Positions 1 to 12,022 of a stretch of 64,000 nt of DNA are shown in pieces. The number at the start of each line of letters is the position of its first letter. Within the stretch, counting starts at the first letter, position 1. Source of the stretch: Ascidia mentula (lineage: Eukaryota > Chordata > Ascidiacea > Phlebobranchia > Ascidiidae); assembly GCA_947561715.1 (NCBI GenBank), contig OX387198.1:4464001-4528000 (forward strand), written 5' to 3'. The notes under the pieces were generated by a model, which saw only the letters and a program-made list of their open reading frames with translations, was not told the origin of the DNA and did not search any database. Both the position numbers and the translations under genes were made by a program.

Positions 1-329
1 CCTGTTGTTTTGAAAGTGTAAGAGTTAATTCAGGGGACTTCACGCTTAGCCTGTGAAAGAGAGGGCTTGACGTAAGAAATTGCATTTGTCGCCTTTGTGA
101 ACCATCACTCCACTCCCGGTAAGCCCCGGGGCCAGGCTGTAGGTGGCATACAAATGTTGGTATGGATTTCCCACAGTTTGTTTGGTCTGGTAACGCTATT
201 TTTATCTGGCTCTGCGGCCCTCTGGTTGAGGAATGCGGCTTTGGGGTAAAACTGTTCTATGTTACATATTTACATTGATTGCTTTGTGATTTCTTAACTT
301 AACTTCACAAGATAATTGTTGATTTTCAG

Positions 330-1039
330 GAGATGAGGAACAAATAATACGAGCATGCGTTCCTTCCTCTGTGACTTTGGGATGTCAGGAATCATCAAAT
401 GGAATAGTCAACACAACAGTCTGCAATTGTCACCCTGGTAAGTCGTGTAATGCAGACATTGTCATGTATCCCACATTTACAATAGGATTTGTTCAGTGGT
501 GGGATTCAGCACCGGTTCGTGCAAACCGGTTGTTAGAATTTCAATGATCTTCCGAACCGTTTGTTCCGGTTAAGCGTACGTTTAGGCCTATGTTAAAAAT
601 ATGCTATTAATATCCCAAATAATTATAACAACTTTACAACCTGGAAGCAAGTGTGTTTGCAACGCATTGTTCATTGTATTTCGTGTTTCAAATCGGTCGT
701 ATAAAAGGATCCATTCATACATCGGCCCCTGGTCACTTTAACCGACTGTTAAAGATTTGAATTCCAACACTAATCTTACTGATTAAGCAATTTCGGTGTT
801 ACTTAGAAGTAGGCAAACTAATCATGTCAAACGTGTACCTCATGCGACCTTGCTTCTTTACGATTTGGTCAATATTTTAAAGCTGTTCAAAATAAAAGTC
901 CTTATCCGGCCGTAATGCTTTTAGAATACATTATTTGTTATCAGACAACTGCAACAGGGCAGAACAAAAGGTCTTCCTCTACAAAACGAATCTTCTCGTG
1001 GTCACCGTGGCAACTGTTCTTGGTCTCATCCACTTTTAG
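330..1039 (+). CDS. LU1: Ly6/uPAR-domain GPI-anchored protein, 3' part only (exons 3 and 4)
   Basis: Two exons are visible: exon 3 at 330-437 (after a TTTTCAG acceptor, ending before GTAAGT) and exon 4 at 945-1039 (TAG stop). Both are phase 1. Exon 3 encodes GDEEQIIRACV followed by a stretch with four cysteines, ending VCNCHPG; these are C6-C9 of a three-finger domain. Exon 4 begins D-N-C-N (C10, the LU hallmark) and ends in a hydrophobic run (LLVVTVATVLGLIHF) expected to direct GPI anchoring. Signal peptide and exon 2 (C1-C5) must lie left of the window: the duplicate at 21.2 kb has its exon 2 about 200 bp before the sequence that matches position 1. A hAT-like MITE end sits in the intron at 494. 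C8 and C9 are separated by one residue (C-N-C), unlike the C-x3-C of most copies here. I am sure of the family and less sure the gene is expressed. Confidence 0.75.
494..580 (+). mobile_element. hAT-like MITE end inside LU1 intron 3
   Basis: The sequence starts CAGTGGTGGGATTCAGC and contains the palindromic CCGGTT/AACCGG blocks also seen in the complete element at 59238-59393, in opposite orientation. I cannot find a matching right-hand terminus, so this looks like a truncated copy; its right limit is approximate. The paralogous segment near 21.5 kb lacks it because everything matching about 137-565 is deleted there. Confidence 0.5.
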
Positions 1040-2153
1040 AAACTCCAGAAGTTTGTATCATCAAGTTGAATGAAGTTTCTGTAGCTCAGCTTTGTATACA
1101 CGCTGTGTTTTCTTATTAGATCGTTGTGTATATGCTTTGTTGTACGCCTGATGGATGTTCTTTGCTGGCACAATTAAAATACACTTTCACCCTATAGGAG
1201 GTACTTGATACTAATAAGCACAATTGTAACCAAACCTTGAATAGGGGTGTTATGAGGCGTTTCTTGTTAATGTGTGTAAGTATTCAACAACGCGTAACGT
1301 CCCTATTCCTGTTCCTTCCCTTATGGTCCCATAAAATTATTTCGGCTCATTTTGAATGTTAGATGTTTACCAATTTTGCATATGCGTATGAAAACCTTTG
1401 ACTCTGTCCATATCACATGTGTTTTTAGGTGTACATAAATTTACAATACCGATTAGCAAACGGTGTGAAAATATTGTGAAAGAAAGCTAAAAGACTAAAC
1501 CGAAATTTACTACAACCTTAGCTCTTTCGGTATTCAGTATAGTAGTGGTCCTATTAACAGAAAATAATACTATTTGCACCTGGGGAATGCCGTCAATAGC
1601 ATATTAGTGTAACGCATTGCTGATGAAAGGAAAATTGCGCTACCTCTTTTGGGCTTTTAATTGGCTTTTAGTTGAATTTTCGCGTCACGGATAAATTGTG
1701 ATAAATAGATCAAGCGGGTTTTTCCTCTGCTACAACCTTTAACCAACGGACCCAACCAGTGTTCATAACCACATAACCGTGCAATGCTTTTAGGCAGGTA
1801 ACGTTGAACCAACTTCCATTTCTGCACGCGCAAAGGCGTGTTAGTTTTTCAAGACTCTTCCGAATTCTGACTAAGCATACCAAAAGCACAACAAGTTTTG
1901 TAGAATACCTACCTGAAATTCTAAACAATTTCGCCTACCGAAACCAGATCAGTGACAAAAACACGCGCCACATTCCATTATTTCCTTACGAATCACTCAA
2001 TCATGCGGAACAGTTATGCGCAGTGTTTCATCGATCGGAATTGATTTTCAAGCAATTTCTTGCTTTATTGCGGTTAAACCCGGGTTTAGGTGTCACGATT
2101 TTTATAATTCTGTTTTTAGTTCGTTTGGTTTCACTTTTTTTACATACCTATAT

Positions 2154-2240
2154 TGTTTAGGGATTCGATATTATATTGTTTAGGGATTCGATATTATATT
2201 GTTTAGGGATTCGATATTATATTGTGTAGGGATTTGATAG
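2154..2240. repeat. 23-bp minisatellite, short allele-like copy (about 4 units)
   Basis: The unit is TGTTTAGGGATTCGATATT plus four A/T-rich bases, repeated about four times, with the last unit degenerate (TGTGTAGGGATTTGATAG). The same array in the duplicated segment at 13811-14082 has about twelve units, so array length changed after the segment was duplicated. Confidence 0.9.
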
Positions 2241-2447
2241 AGGTTTGTTGGCCAAATGAATTTTATGCATCCTGCTTTGCATATTTCCAACATCCACTGC
2301 AAATTTGATTCGCATCGGTTCACTTGGATCATTCAAACAAGAATCACTAGTTTTTACAATTAACTTCGTCGTTACTTGAAGAATCAGGACAAGAAGCAAG
2401 CTCATTACGATTAACATCCTCAACCTTGTAAAGTTGATATAATGCAA
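2217..2447 (-). CDS. Possible small secreted peptide ORF (76 codons), unproven
   Basis: From an internal methionine the frame reads MLIVMSLLLVLILQV, a good signal-peptide-like hydrophobic start, followed by a polar tail that runs into the minisatellite. A second copy exists at 14058-14264 and is also open. The differences I see between the two copies (for example C to Y and D to G near residue 35) change amino acids and I noticed none that is silent, which argues against purifying selection. No splice partner or homologue is recognised. It may be chance. Confidence 0.2.
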   Translation of the reverse strand: MHYINFTRLRMLIVMSLLLVLILQVTTKLIVKTSDSCLNDPSEPMRIKFAVDVGNMQSRMHKIHLANKPLSNPYTI

Positions 2448-4855
2448 TTTAGTACGTTTAGCGTTTCGTCACTTGTTTCTCTTGTGAAGAAAACAGCAGC
2501 AAGGGTACTTTATTGGCATCTAAAGTTTAAAAGTAATTAAACGAAATTAAAATTCCTTCGAAAACAAAGTCCAGAATGCCGCTATGACGTTCAATAGACG
2601 TTTTGAAGGTTCAAGTATAAGGTTTCAGCGTTGCGCAGCTCTACCTGACTGGGTTAACCATAATAATTTAATTAGGAGTATGTCACTTGCAACAAATATT
2701 ATAAATCCACATAATAACTTTTTTTATTGATGATATCAAAAATAGTTTTGGAGTTTTAGCATATGTAACTTACAAACTTTCAAATTTGAGTCCGGGAGCT
2801 CGAGCCATTTATTAAACAAAGATGATAGCGATTCGTCCAAGGGAACCAGAGCACGAAAAGAAACGGTGAGTTTAAAGAGATGGTGTTGGGTGGACACCAA
2901 CTGCAACAAAAAATGAAAACCTCAACTAGCCAAAAAACTTGTGGCGCTATTGCTCCAACTTTGTACCAATGAAGCAAAGTACTGATATTCTCATCGTTGG
3001 TGGTGTTGTTTCTCGGCCACATCCATTGAGATCAAGGTCATAGTTCATTTGTATGCCGGTCGTGTTTCTTTGGCCACGTCGATTGAGATCATCATGTGTT
3101 TGTCTTTCGGTTTCAATTGTGGTTGGTCGTGTGATAAGTAGTATGATACCTTTGCAAGTTGTTGAGTAGAAATACACATAAAACAAACATAATTGCAATC
3201 ATATGCGCTTCGTACCTGAAAGCATGTGAGATCGTCAAACAAAGCCCTTATTGGTAATTGATTGTATAAATGCCATAAATTATTGGTCAGCTTGTGTGAT
3301 GTATTCGCTTAGACGCGCGAGTAAATGTTTTGGGCTTGCGAAATGGTACCTAGTGGCACAGCGTGGTGTTCATGTGAAATAAAATTAATCTCAAATCCCT
3401 TTATTCATAGAATTTGTGCTGACCGTACTTCCAGCGCAGTCTTGCAACTTTTCAGTGCACGCCCGCATAACACTCTCAAGCCCAGTGCCCTTCTCCCCCG
3501 CAGCATTGCAATTATCACGTGACTGCCCGATTTTACAGCCATAGGTTCCCCAGTCTGACCATTCTATCTATATTACATTGGTTCCATGCTATTCTATTCT
3601 GTACTATTCTATACTAATTATTTCAATGCTGAACTATTTATTTGAGCCTCATCGGGCTTTGGCAGTCTACGGGATTCTATTCTGATTAAACTGACTGTAA
3701 GTGAATCCAGCAGAAATGCAGTGTGACAGACTTAAGACTCAATTTAACCCTGCACCTTCAAATCGCAATTAAATATGTCATAATTTTGTTGATTGTCCTT
3801 AAATCTTCACCTTTCGTGTATTTACTCTACAAACTCTGATTTCCTTATGTAAGCTTAGATATAAGCAACCTTTCCAGTTTAATAGATGACAGCACTCGTT
3901 TTGACTGTAGCTTATTAACAAACATCGTAAAGTAACGATCCAGCATAATTTATTGCCTTGTTTTGCAGCGTGCGTTCCACGTCTTTGTTTGCTCACCCGA
4001 GAGTACGTAATTAAAATATTACTGGAAACACTCAACCGTTACACATTGATCACAAACGGTAGAATTAGGCAAACACGTAAGTGAGCAGCATGTCAATACA
4101 CGTCTTGAAATATTGCTAAACGATAACAGATGGCTGCTAGAAATAATGATTAACAATCTGAGTTGCCTTGAAAGATGTTTTACCAACACTTCAAAATTCA
4201 CATATCGGACAAGTTCGTTTACCATTATATGTTCGTCTTCAACTTCGAAATTGCAAGGAAGTTCTGAACATATAGGTAGTGTTGAAATATGACAAAGAGA
4301 TTTTGCGGATTTACATGTATTGGGTGGCATGTTCTTGACATTTTGAATAGAGTAACATAATTAACAATATGGTTTTCAGAACATTTTTTTGGAACCAATA
4401 CCACAAAATCTAGACAAGGGAAATACTAATGACTTGTCAACTTGGCTGTGTTGACATTATCACTTTCCCGTCCGGCTGGTATCGCGAAGGAGGAAAAATA
4501 TTTACAAAGAGTGTTTACCTCCAAACCGTTATCCACATAGTTACCAAGAAAATCAAAACGGTCTTATTTGGGATGTAGTTCAAGCCATGACTTTTACAAT
4601 CACTCACCTATTTCATATTTCCTGGCATTCTCGAGTCAACAAAACCCGTAGGGACGATTCTGTCCAAGTATGACGAAAGCATTGTACTTTCCAGTGTAGG
4701 CTACAACAAACGCAGCACGAAATACCAACTTTAAATGTTGTTATTACCGCAAGACTTAATTCATGTTAGAACTACTTGCTTCTTTTGATATATTTATTTT
4801 TTCAGCAGCAGGTTCAAATAATTTTTCAAATTAGTCTTGTACTATCGTCTGTTGA

Positions 4856-5811
4856 ATGATGAACTGGATATTTCTTGTGATGGTTTTTACCTCGATACTA
4901 TCTGCAAGTAGGTCTTCAAAAAATAAACGACTACAGAACACTTTGCACCGTTCGATCTATTTGAGGTTGATCCAATTCAAAAATGAAAGTTTATTTATTT
5001 AAAAATAGGTGGTTGTTTGTATATCAAGTTAGCAACGAATTTATTCGATGTAAATTTTTAGAAGACATAACCGCACAACAACAACCGGATACAAAAATAT
5101 CAATCAAACTGAAATCATACTCCACTTATTTTCGATAAACTTTCACATATGCCCGATAAAGTTAGTGTTAGAGTGTGCCAGTAATGTGCATTGATATACT
5201 TTTATGCATCCTGTTTGTTTCCTTTAGGCCATTGTCTTCAGTGCTACCGTTGCCTTTATTTGACCAACCCAAGAATTACCCCTGAATCCGAAGACTGTTT
5301 GGGACCAAATGTGATATCATCGCACAATACAAACTGTTCCTCAACCGAAACTTACTGCGTTACACAAGTTCTCGATGGAACAGGTATGTTGAAAGTAGCA
5401 TTTGTAATTTTCCTGCTGTGGTACGTTTTCAGGTATATCTTCAAACACCATTCAAAAATTCCACACTAAAGCCAGTATACGTATTTTTAACTACTCAGTT
5501 GACAGTATAGAATACCAGTTATATTAATTTGTAGATATTAATGGAACCAAAGGTTTGGTCATTGTACGTACTTGCCAGCAGTATAAAATAACTGGGTGTG
5601 TGGACTCAACGTCTCGTGGATATACGGGAACAATGTGCTATTATTCCTGTAACACAGGTAACGTAAAGCTTTTTATTATAAAAAAATTAGAACTAACTCC
5701 AATCCCTGTTTTGTAGATCTTTGTAATACCACCAACAAGTCGGGCAAGATTCTTCTTTTTCCTGTTATTTTCATTGTCTTGTGTATGATGTGGCTTTTCA
5801 GCCAAATATAG
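4856..5811 (+). CDS. LU2: complete four-exon Ly6/uPAR GPI-anchored protein, 141 aa
   Basis: Exons: 4856-4907, 5228-5383, 5535-5657, 5717-5811, all joined in phase 1 with GT-AG introns. Exon 1 gives the signal peptide MMNWIFLVMVFTSILSA; the second ATG at 4859 could also start. Exon 2 has CYRC, the family motif CLGPN, then two further cysteines (C1-C5), plus one extra cysteine two residues before C1 (H-C-L-Q-C). Exon 3 has C6, C7 and the ending CYYSCNTG (C8, C9). Exon 4 begins DLCNTTN (C10, likely anchor region) and ends in a hydrophobic tail, stop TAG. AATAAA lies at 5976-5981. The mature protein should be an extracellular, lipid-anchored three-finger protein. The ligand is unknown. Confidence 0.88.
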
Positions 5812-8528
5812 CACTGAGGCACAAGCACAATCAACCATGTTACAATTATAATGTGCTAATCAGTCTTTCGTCTTTTTTAGTCATTGTTCCAAAACCAATA
5901 ATAAACTCGCCGTATGTAGATATAGCTTCGTGTGTAGATTTAATATTGACCGTTTTGTATTACAACCGATTTAAGAATAAAACATATATGACAAATTGTT
6001 GCAACTACAAACCCTGCTGTGGAGTTTGGTAAGTTAAAATTAAGGCAGACATTCTCCCTTTGGCCGACTTAACGAGCCGAATTATTTATCAACTGTGGCA
6101 AACAACAAACATCTTCCAATTAATATAATAATGTTTATCACATACCGATATTGACCTCCATGTTATCGTAAACTTGTCAGAGGTGACGTTTCGGCAAGTT
6201 ATTTACTTATGGTACTACAAGGTTTTGAGAAATAACTCGTTTTGTATGCCTTTAATAACACGCGGAAACCGCAACAAGATATTGGTGTTTACCCAAAATG
6301 TCATGGTACAACTTGTGCTGATAACAATTTTAAAGGTACCTTGCTTCCTTTAAAAAAAACATCGATTGATGCTCAAAATTTGGCAAATTAATGTTTTAAA
6401 ATAATAACTTACGTTTTCAAAGACAAATAATGTTTTATTAGCAATTCCTGCGCGTATTCCTAGGTCGTTTGTTTGACGTTGTTCATGGTAAATATATTTT
6501 GCCTATATTTACAGGCATTATGGGTATCGCTTATTCAAACAGAATGTTTTCTTAGAGTGTACTATATTTAGCTTGAAACACCTTGGCGGCCATGACAACA
6601 GCGACGTTAATCACAGCAGAGGTGAAATGAAACATACAGCAGTACCAAACACGTGGGCAACACACTCAACAAAACAAATATTTGTCCAACCACTTGTGGG
6701 GCTACCTCCTGTGATCTTTCTAGATCTCTTTCTGCAATGGACGTGTAGAGAGCTCTTGTTAGCACACGAAAAGTCAAGCTGTTGAAATGATTTGTGAACA
6801 GATGTGTGGTGTAAACACTTTTTTTAAGTATAGAAATCTTATATCCTGGCCTGTCAATTTGAATTGTTGGATCTTCAAATAAAAATAACAGCACAAGTAA
6901 AGTTTCTGATCTTTCAATCTTAAGCATTCTTTTTGGCAATAACGTGTTTTTTGGCGGCTACGGAAGAGAATATTTGTTGTATTTTGGGATTACAGGTGGA
7001 GTCGACATGACCGCTATCCAACATAGTATAGGCCATGGCGCTTGTAAAGGCGATGAAATGGTGTTCTATCATTTTTGCAAGAATTTCAAACTAATCACGT
7101 TAACAACAAGCTTAAACACGATCATTTGTTTACCTTGCAGTTTATCTTTTATCTTAAAAATTTGACTGGTCAACATATATGCTTCTACGTCACCATCATA
7201 CAAAACCTATTAATCTTTCGCCGTGTGGCAACTCTGATATTACTGGAATGGAAACATTTTACGCATTGAAAAACCTCGTTTCCAGGATAATATTTGTTTT
7301 TTACTGAATATCCCGACACAAAACTTATTAAACCAGTGTTTCTCAAGGTACCACTGTTTTAATGTTAACTATTCACCGACACTTATAAACTTTACACGAA
7401 CACTTTCGGGGATTCGCAGAAGGTTGGGAAACCCTGATTATAGCACCAAGAATTTGTCTTTAAAAAAAAACGGGTACAAATGACTCACGGACACCTACCG
7501 CATGCTACTTGTGGTTGGGTTACCCCTAATCTATGGCAAACGAGACTGGTCGATTTCAAACCCTGGTAATATTCATAGAAAGAGCAAAAACAACCAGGAA
7601 TACCCAGCAAAATATGATGTTAGTTCAATGCAGACATGGTAATGATTTCCTTTACATCAGCGTAGTCCAAAAATATTTTGCATCACAATAACTCTGTTTG
7701 CTTTTACCTGCCTGATGATAAGGCACTTGGACGGTGTACGATGGCAAGTTCGTGTGCGTTCGGTGTATTGCCGCAAGTTAATAAACGATCAATGTTTTTG
7801 CACAAAAGCATTATGCGGTGCTTTTACCACGTTCAAAGGTAGGAGCTTGACATTTCTTTGGACTGCTTTCACGCTCAGGTATTAATTTACTGAAACCGAA
7901 CCGCAGAAAGGCTGACACTAGGTTTATCTCAGCATGACGGCGATAAGCATATTTACGGATAAGTTCGTAATTCGTCAGAAGCTTGACATAAAGCGACATC
8001 TCTGACTCTCGCAAAAAGCGAATGCACTTTGGAATCTCGGTCACCACGTGTTTCTAGAAACTTCTTAGATGTAAATAAGCTGGATTTCAGAGAAATCCTC
8101 TTGTGGCACGAGCGGTGTACAAAATTTCACCTTAAATCTCTGCACACCACTGTGACAATAGTTTGGCACACATAACTTGCCCGAACCAGTCAACGTCCAA
8201 TCTCTACAATTCGTGGTGTGGGGAATCTGTTTATGGTAAATAAATAAATGGGCTTATACGTAGCCTACACAGCTTGCCGTTCTTGTCGGGTATATAGCAA
8301 TGCGCATGAATATAATTGTAAACCAAAGGAAAGTGACTTTTAATTGCAAGTTTTCAAATGCAAACTCACTAGAACAAAATTAAATCTTTGCGAAGCATCA
8401 AGAAGTACATACAACATACGCGCACGCTTACAAAAACTCCAGGTGCATTTTGCATTGGAGAAAAATCGATTAAGAAATTAAAGGTATATTTGTCACTATA
8501 ATCTTCCGTCTGCAGTAATTCGTACCGT
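5812..8528. other. Intergenic between LU2 and LU3 (converging genes), duplicated pieces
   Basis: This holds the LU2 polyadenylation signal, a stretch (about 6130-6440) repeated at about 21.87-22.15 kb, and another (about 6580-6790) repeated near 16.15, 22.27 and 24.52 kb. From 7052 onward it is the left part of the tandem unit that contains LU3. A frame at 5880-6031 is flanked by AG and GTAAGT and could be a spurious or downstream exon; I do not call it. Confidence 0.55.
7334..7436. mobile_element. Short hAT-like MITE relic (103 bp), repeated in each LU3-LU6 unit
   Basis: It begins CAGTGTTTCTCAAGG and ends AAGGTTGGGAAACCCTG, an imperfect inverted pair typical of short hAT elements. The same element is at 9985-10087 and, more altered at the left end, at 17045-17161 and 25420-25536. 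It therefore predates the unit duplications. Flanking 8-bp duplications are not clear. Confidence 0.5.
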
Positions 8529-9414
8529 CTACCACGCGAACCTCAAAACAGAAAGTAATGTGATCGCGAGGATTGCAGGAGCGAAACGAGACTTGCTCGA
8601 TCCGTTGCCGGTGTTGCAGAGATCTGTAAATTTTGTTAAGACAGCTTTTAAACCGTGCAAGTACATGGTGAAAGCGTTTGAAAAATTATCGGAAACAAAT
8701 GGTATGTGTAAAAGACGAAGTTGTTTTGTGGAGTGCAGTTGTGTTATTCTGCGCCAAGGCAGGTTGTGTGTATGTACACAGAGTATTGCGTCGAAAGGTA
8801 AATCACACAAACATCGTATATGATTATAATTTCAAGCCGCTTAAGTTGACCCGTATCACTACGAGAGGCCACAAGTGATTTCTCTCTGAAGTGTGATGAT
8901 TAAACCACGAAAACAATACCTGTATTGCATGAGTATATGCACTGCATTCCAGTAATTCCAACCCAACTTCCCTGAGCACAGCCGCTTGCACCAAATCCAC
9001 ACCCACGTGAAATAGATATATCCTCATTTCCTTTCGTATCTAAAGAATAAAAATCCTTTGATGCGTTTTAAGACGATGCTATTTTTATCTAAACTTGCAA
9101 TGGTTCCAAAACGCTTTAGAAAAATATATGTGTAAAGCTAATGTCTCACCACTTCCAGTTGTAACAAATGTCTGGCAATGAGTTTCGCCTCTATGGCATG
9201 GATAAGCGAAGAAGGAGTTAACATTGGGGCCAAGGCAACTTTCGTCCATGTAATAGCTTAGACTTGGATTGGAGAAACGAATACATGAATAGCATCGACG
9301 CCCATAACCTTCATAAACACATGTCAACTTTAATGTAAAACACACGAAGTTGCCGAAACACAACTTACCTCCAGACAAAAACACTGTAAAGATTAGAATA
9401 TACCTCAGATCCAT
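8529..9414 (-). CDS. LU3: complete four-exon Ly6/uPAR GPI-anchored protein, 139 aa
   Basis: Exons on the minus strand: 9414-9369, 9308-9150, 9039-8920, 8623-8529, all phase 1; the first intron is only 60 bp. Exon 1: MDLRYILIFTVFLSG (signal). Exon 2: GYGRRCYSC, then ESCLGPNV, then PC and THC (C1-C5). Exon 3: RGCGFGASGC and QCIYSCNTG (C6-C9). Exon 4: DLCNTGNGSSKSRF, probable GPI attachment around NGSS, hydrophobic tail ending RFAW and TAG. Against LU4-LU6, finger I after C2 reads IRFSNPSLS instead of TYSTMPSQS, and the segment between C4 and C5 also differs, while exon 4 is the same protein. It is part of tandem unit 1. Confidence 0.9.
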
Positions 9415-11139
9415 GCAAAACAGTACAGTAATTATTTTCCTTTTAAAAACATAAAAACAATTACCTTTGCCTTCGATAAAAGATGAAAATTAACAAACTG
9501 TCACAGAAAGGCGATGAAATGGTGTTCTATCATTTTTGCAAGAATTTCAAACTAATCACGTTAACAACAAGCTTAAACACGATCATTTGTTTACCTTGCA
9601 GTTTATCTTTAACAAAATTCAAGCGTGAAAATTGAAAAAGACCACCTCGTCTGTGGTTTATTGCGATCAACGTGCTTGGGAGGGATTTATCTTCAAAATT
9701 TGACAGGTCAACATATATGCTTCTACGTCACCATCATAAAAAAAACGATTAATATTTCGCCGTGTGGCAACTCTGATATTACTGGAATGGAAACATTTTA
9801 CGCATTGAAAAACCTCGTTTCCAGGAATTCTGTCAATTTTTAACGAAGGTGTCCAGGATATTCATTGATGTAGTAGCCATGGGTTGTTTCACTTTCACTT
9901 TAAATGCTAATACACGGAAACATGGATAATATTTGTTTGCTTACTGAAAAAGGCGAAAATATCGCGACACAAAAATTATTAAACCAGTGTTTCTCAAGGT
10001 ACCACTGTTTTAATGTTAACTATTCACCGACACTTATAAACTTTACACGAACACTTTCGGGGATTCGCAGAAGGTTGGGAAACCCTGATTATAGCACCAA
10101 GAATTTGTCTTTTAAAAAAAACGGGTACAAATGACTCACGGACACCTACCGCATGCTACTTGTGGTTGGGTTACCCCTAATCTATGGCAAACGAGACTGG
10201 TCGATTTCAAACCCCGGTAATATTCATAGAAAGAGCAAAAACAACCAGGAATACCCAGTAGAATATGATGTTAGTTCAATGCAGACATGGTAATGATTTC
10301 CTTTACATCAGCGTAGTCCAAAAATATTTTGCATCACAATACCTCTGTTTGCTATAACCTGCCTGATGATAAGGCACTTGGACGGTGTACGTTGGCAAGT
10401 TCGTGTGCGTTCGGTGTTTTGCCGCCAGTTAATGAACAATCAATGTTTTTGCACAAAAGTATTATACGGTGCTTTTACCACGTCAAAAGGTAGGAGCTTG
10501 ACATTTCTTTGGACTGCTTTCACGCTCAGGTATTAATTTACTGAAACCAAACCGCAGAAAGGCTGGTTTATCTTAGCCTGACTGCGATAAGCATATTTGC
10601 GAGACCACTCGAAATTTTAAGATAAATGTGTAATTCGTCCGAGGTTTGACACAGAGCGACATCTCTGACTGGCAAAAGGCGAATGCACTTTGGAATCGCG
10701 GTCACCACGTGTTTCTTGAAACTTCTCAGATGTAATTAAGCTTGATTTCAGAGAAATCCTCACGTGGCACGGGCGGTGTACAAAATTTCACCTCGAATAT
10801 CTGCACACCACTGTGACAGTAGTTTGGCACACATAACTTGCCCGAACCATCTCAACGGTGTGGGGAATCCGTTTGTGGTAATATAAATTGTTCTTGTCGG
10901 GTATATAGCAATGCGCATGAATGTAATTGCAAATCAAAGGAAAGTGACTTTTAATTGCAAATTTTTAAATGCAAACTCACTAGAAAACAATTAAATCTTT
11001 GCGAAGCATCAAGAAGTACACACAACATACGCGTACGCTTACAAAAACTCCAGGTGCATTTTGCATTGGAGAAAAATCGATTAGGAAATTAAAGGTATAT
11101 TTGTCACTATAATCTTCCGTCTGCAGTAATTCGTACAGT
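9415..11139. other. Intergenic between LU3 and LU4 (start of tandem unit 2)
   Basis: This contains LU3 upstream sequence, the unit junction near 9508, and copy 2 of the downstream region, including the MITE at 9985-10087. No additional coding exon is seen. Long plus-strand frames here are antisense or chance. Confidence 0.6.
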
Positions 11140-12022
11140 CTACCACGCGAACCTCAAAACAGAAAGTAACGTGATCGCGAGGATTGCAGGAGCGAAACGA
11201 GACTTGCTCGATCCGTTGCCGGTGTTGCAGAGATCTGTAAATTTTATTAAGACAGCTTTGAAACCGTGCAAGTACATGGTGAAAACGTTCGAAACATTAT
11301 CGGAAACAAATGGTATGTGTAAAAGACGAAGTTGTTTTGTGGAGTGCAGTTGTGTTATTCTGCGCCAAGGCAGGTTGTGTGTATGTACACGGAGTGATGC
11401 GTCGAAAGGTAAATCACACAAACATCGTATATGATTATAATTTCAAGCCGCTTAAGCTGTCCCGTGTCACTACAAGAGGCCACAAGTGATTTCTCTCTGA
11501 AGTGTGATGATTAAACCACGAAAACATTACCTGTATTGCATGAGTATATGCACCGCATTCCAGTAACTCCAGCCCAACTTCCCTGAGCACAGCCGCTTAC
11601 ACCATATCCACACTCACGGGAAATAGTTGTATCCTCATTTCCTTGTATATCTAAAGAATAAAAATCCTTTTATGCGTTTTAAGACGATGCTATTTTTATG
11701 TAAACTTGCAATGGCTCCAAAACGCTTTAGAAAAATATATATGTAAAGCTAATGTCTCACCACTTCCAGTTGTAACAAATGTCATGCAATGAGTTTGGCA
11801 ACTATTGCATGGATAAGCGGAGGAGTTAACATTGGGGCCGAGGCAACTTTCGTCCGAGTAATAGCTTTGGCTTGGCATTGTCGAATATGTACATGAATAG
11901 CATCGACGCCCATAACCTTCATAAACACATGTCAACTTTAATGTAAAACACACGAAGTTGCCGAAACACAACTTACCTCCAGACAAAAACACTGTAAAGA
12001 TTAGAATATGCCTCAGATCCAT
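11140..12022 (-). CDS. LU4: complete four-exon Ly6/uPAR GPI-anchored protein, 138 aa
   Basis: Exons: 12022-11977, 11916-11761, 11650-11531, 11234-11140; phase 1 throughout. Exon 1: MDLRHILIFTVFLSG. Exon 2 is one codon shorter than in LU3, LU5 and LU6 and reads AYPCNSCQTHC, so it gains a cysteine between C4 and C5 where LU6 has CNSGETHC. Exon 3: RECGYGVSGC and RCIYSCNTG. Exon 4: DLCNTGNGSSKSRF with a tail identical in protein to LU3. The extra, odd cysteine sits at the tip of finger II and could support dimerisation or a rearranged disulphide. Introns closely resemble LU3. It is carried on tandem unit 2. Confidence 0.9.

Larger units (their letters stand above)
1040..4855. other. Intergenic, LU1 to LU2; mostly duplicated non-coding sequence
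   Basis: I see no LU exon here. About 2100-3050 and 3300-4530 reappear in the same order at about 13.79-16.1 kb, with small indels. A piece near 3385-3550 also recurs inverted near 23.98-24.14 kb. A short minisatellite lies at 2154-2240. Open frames at 1804-2160 (+) and 2217-2447 (-) are discussed separately; neither is a firm gene. Confidence 0.6.
7052..9507. repeat. Tandem duplication unit 1 (contains LU3)
   Basis: Unit 1 (about 7052-9507) is directly followed by unit 2 (about 9510-12117). The junction is visible: sequence starting GGCGATGAAATGGTGTTC occurs at 7049 and again right after CACAGAAA at 9500-9508, where unit 2 instead continues into new sequence at 12117. Each unit carries one minus-strand LU gene. 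Related but more diverged units hold LU5 and LU6. Confidence 0.85.

Noticed and set aside
1804-2160. 118-codon frame ending in a hydrophobic stretch
   Set aside because: No recognisable domain, no second copy outside its 3' end, and it runs into the minisatellite.
5880-6031. Open stretch flanked by TTTTTTAG and GTAAGT with several cysteines
   Set aside because: It lies after the LU2 stop, contains the LU2 AATAAA, and does not match any LU exon; possible but unsupported.
8560-8823. Conserved plus-strand frames (also 11171-11434 and 18324-18644) of 87-106 codons
   Set aside because: They lie antisense to exon 4 and intron 3 of LU3-LU5 and are kept open only because the duplicated DNA is so similar.
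9439-9448. TTTAAAAG upstream of LU3 as a TATA box
   Set aside because: It is under 30 bp from the ATG, which would leave almost no leader; conserved in LU3-LU6 simply by duplication.
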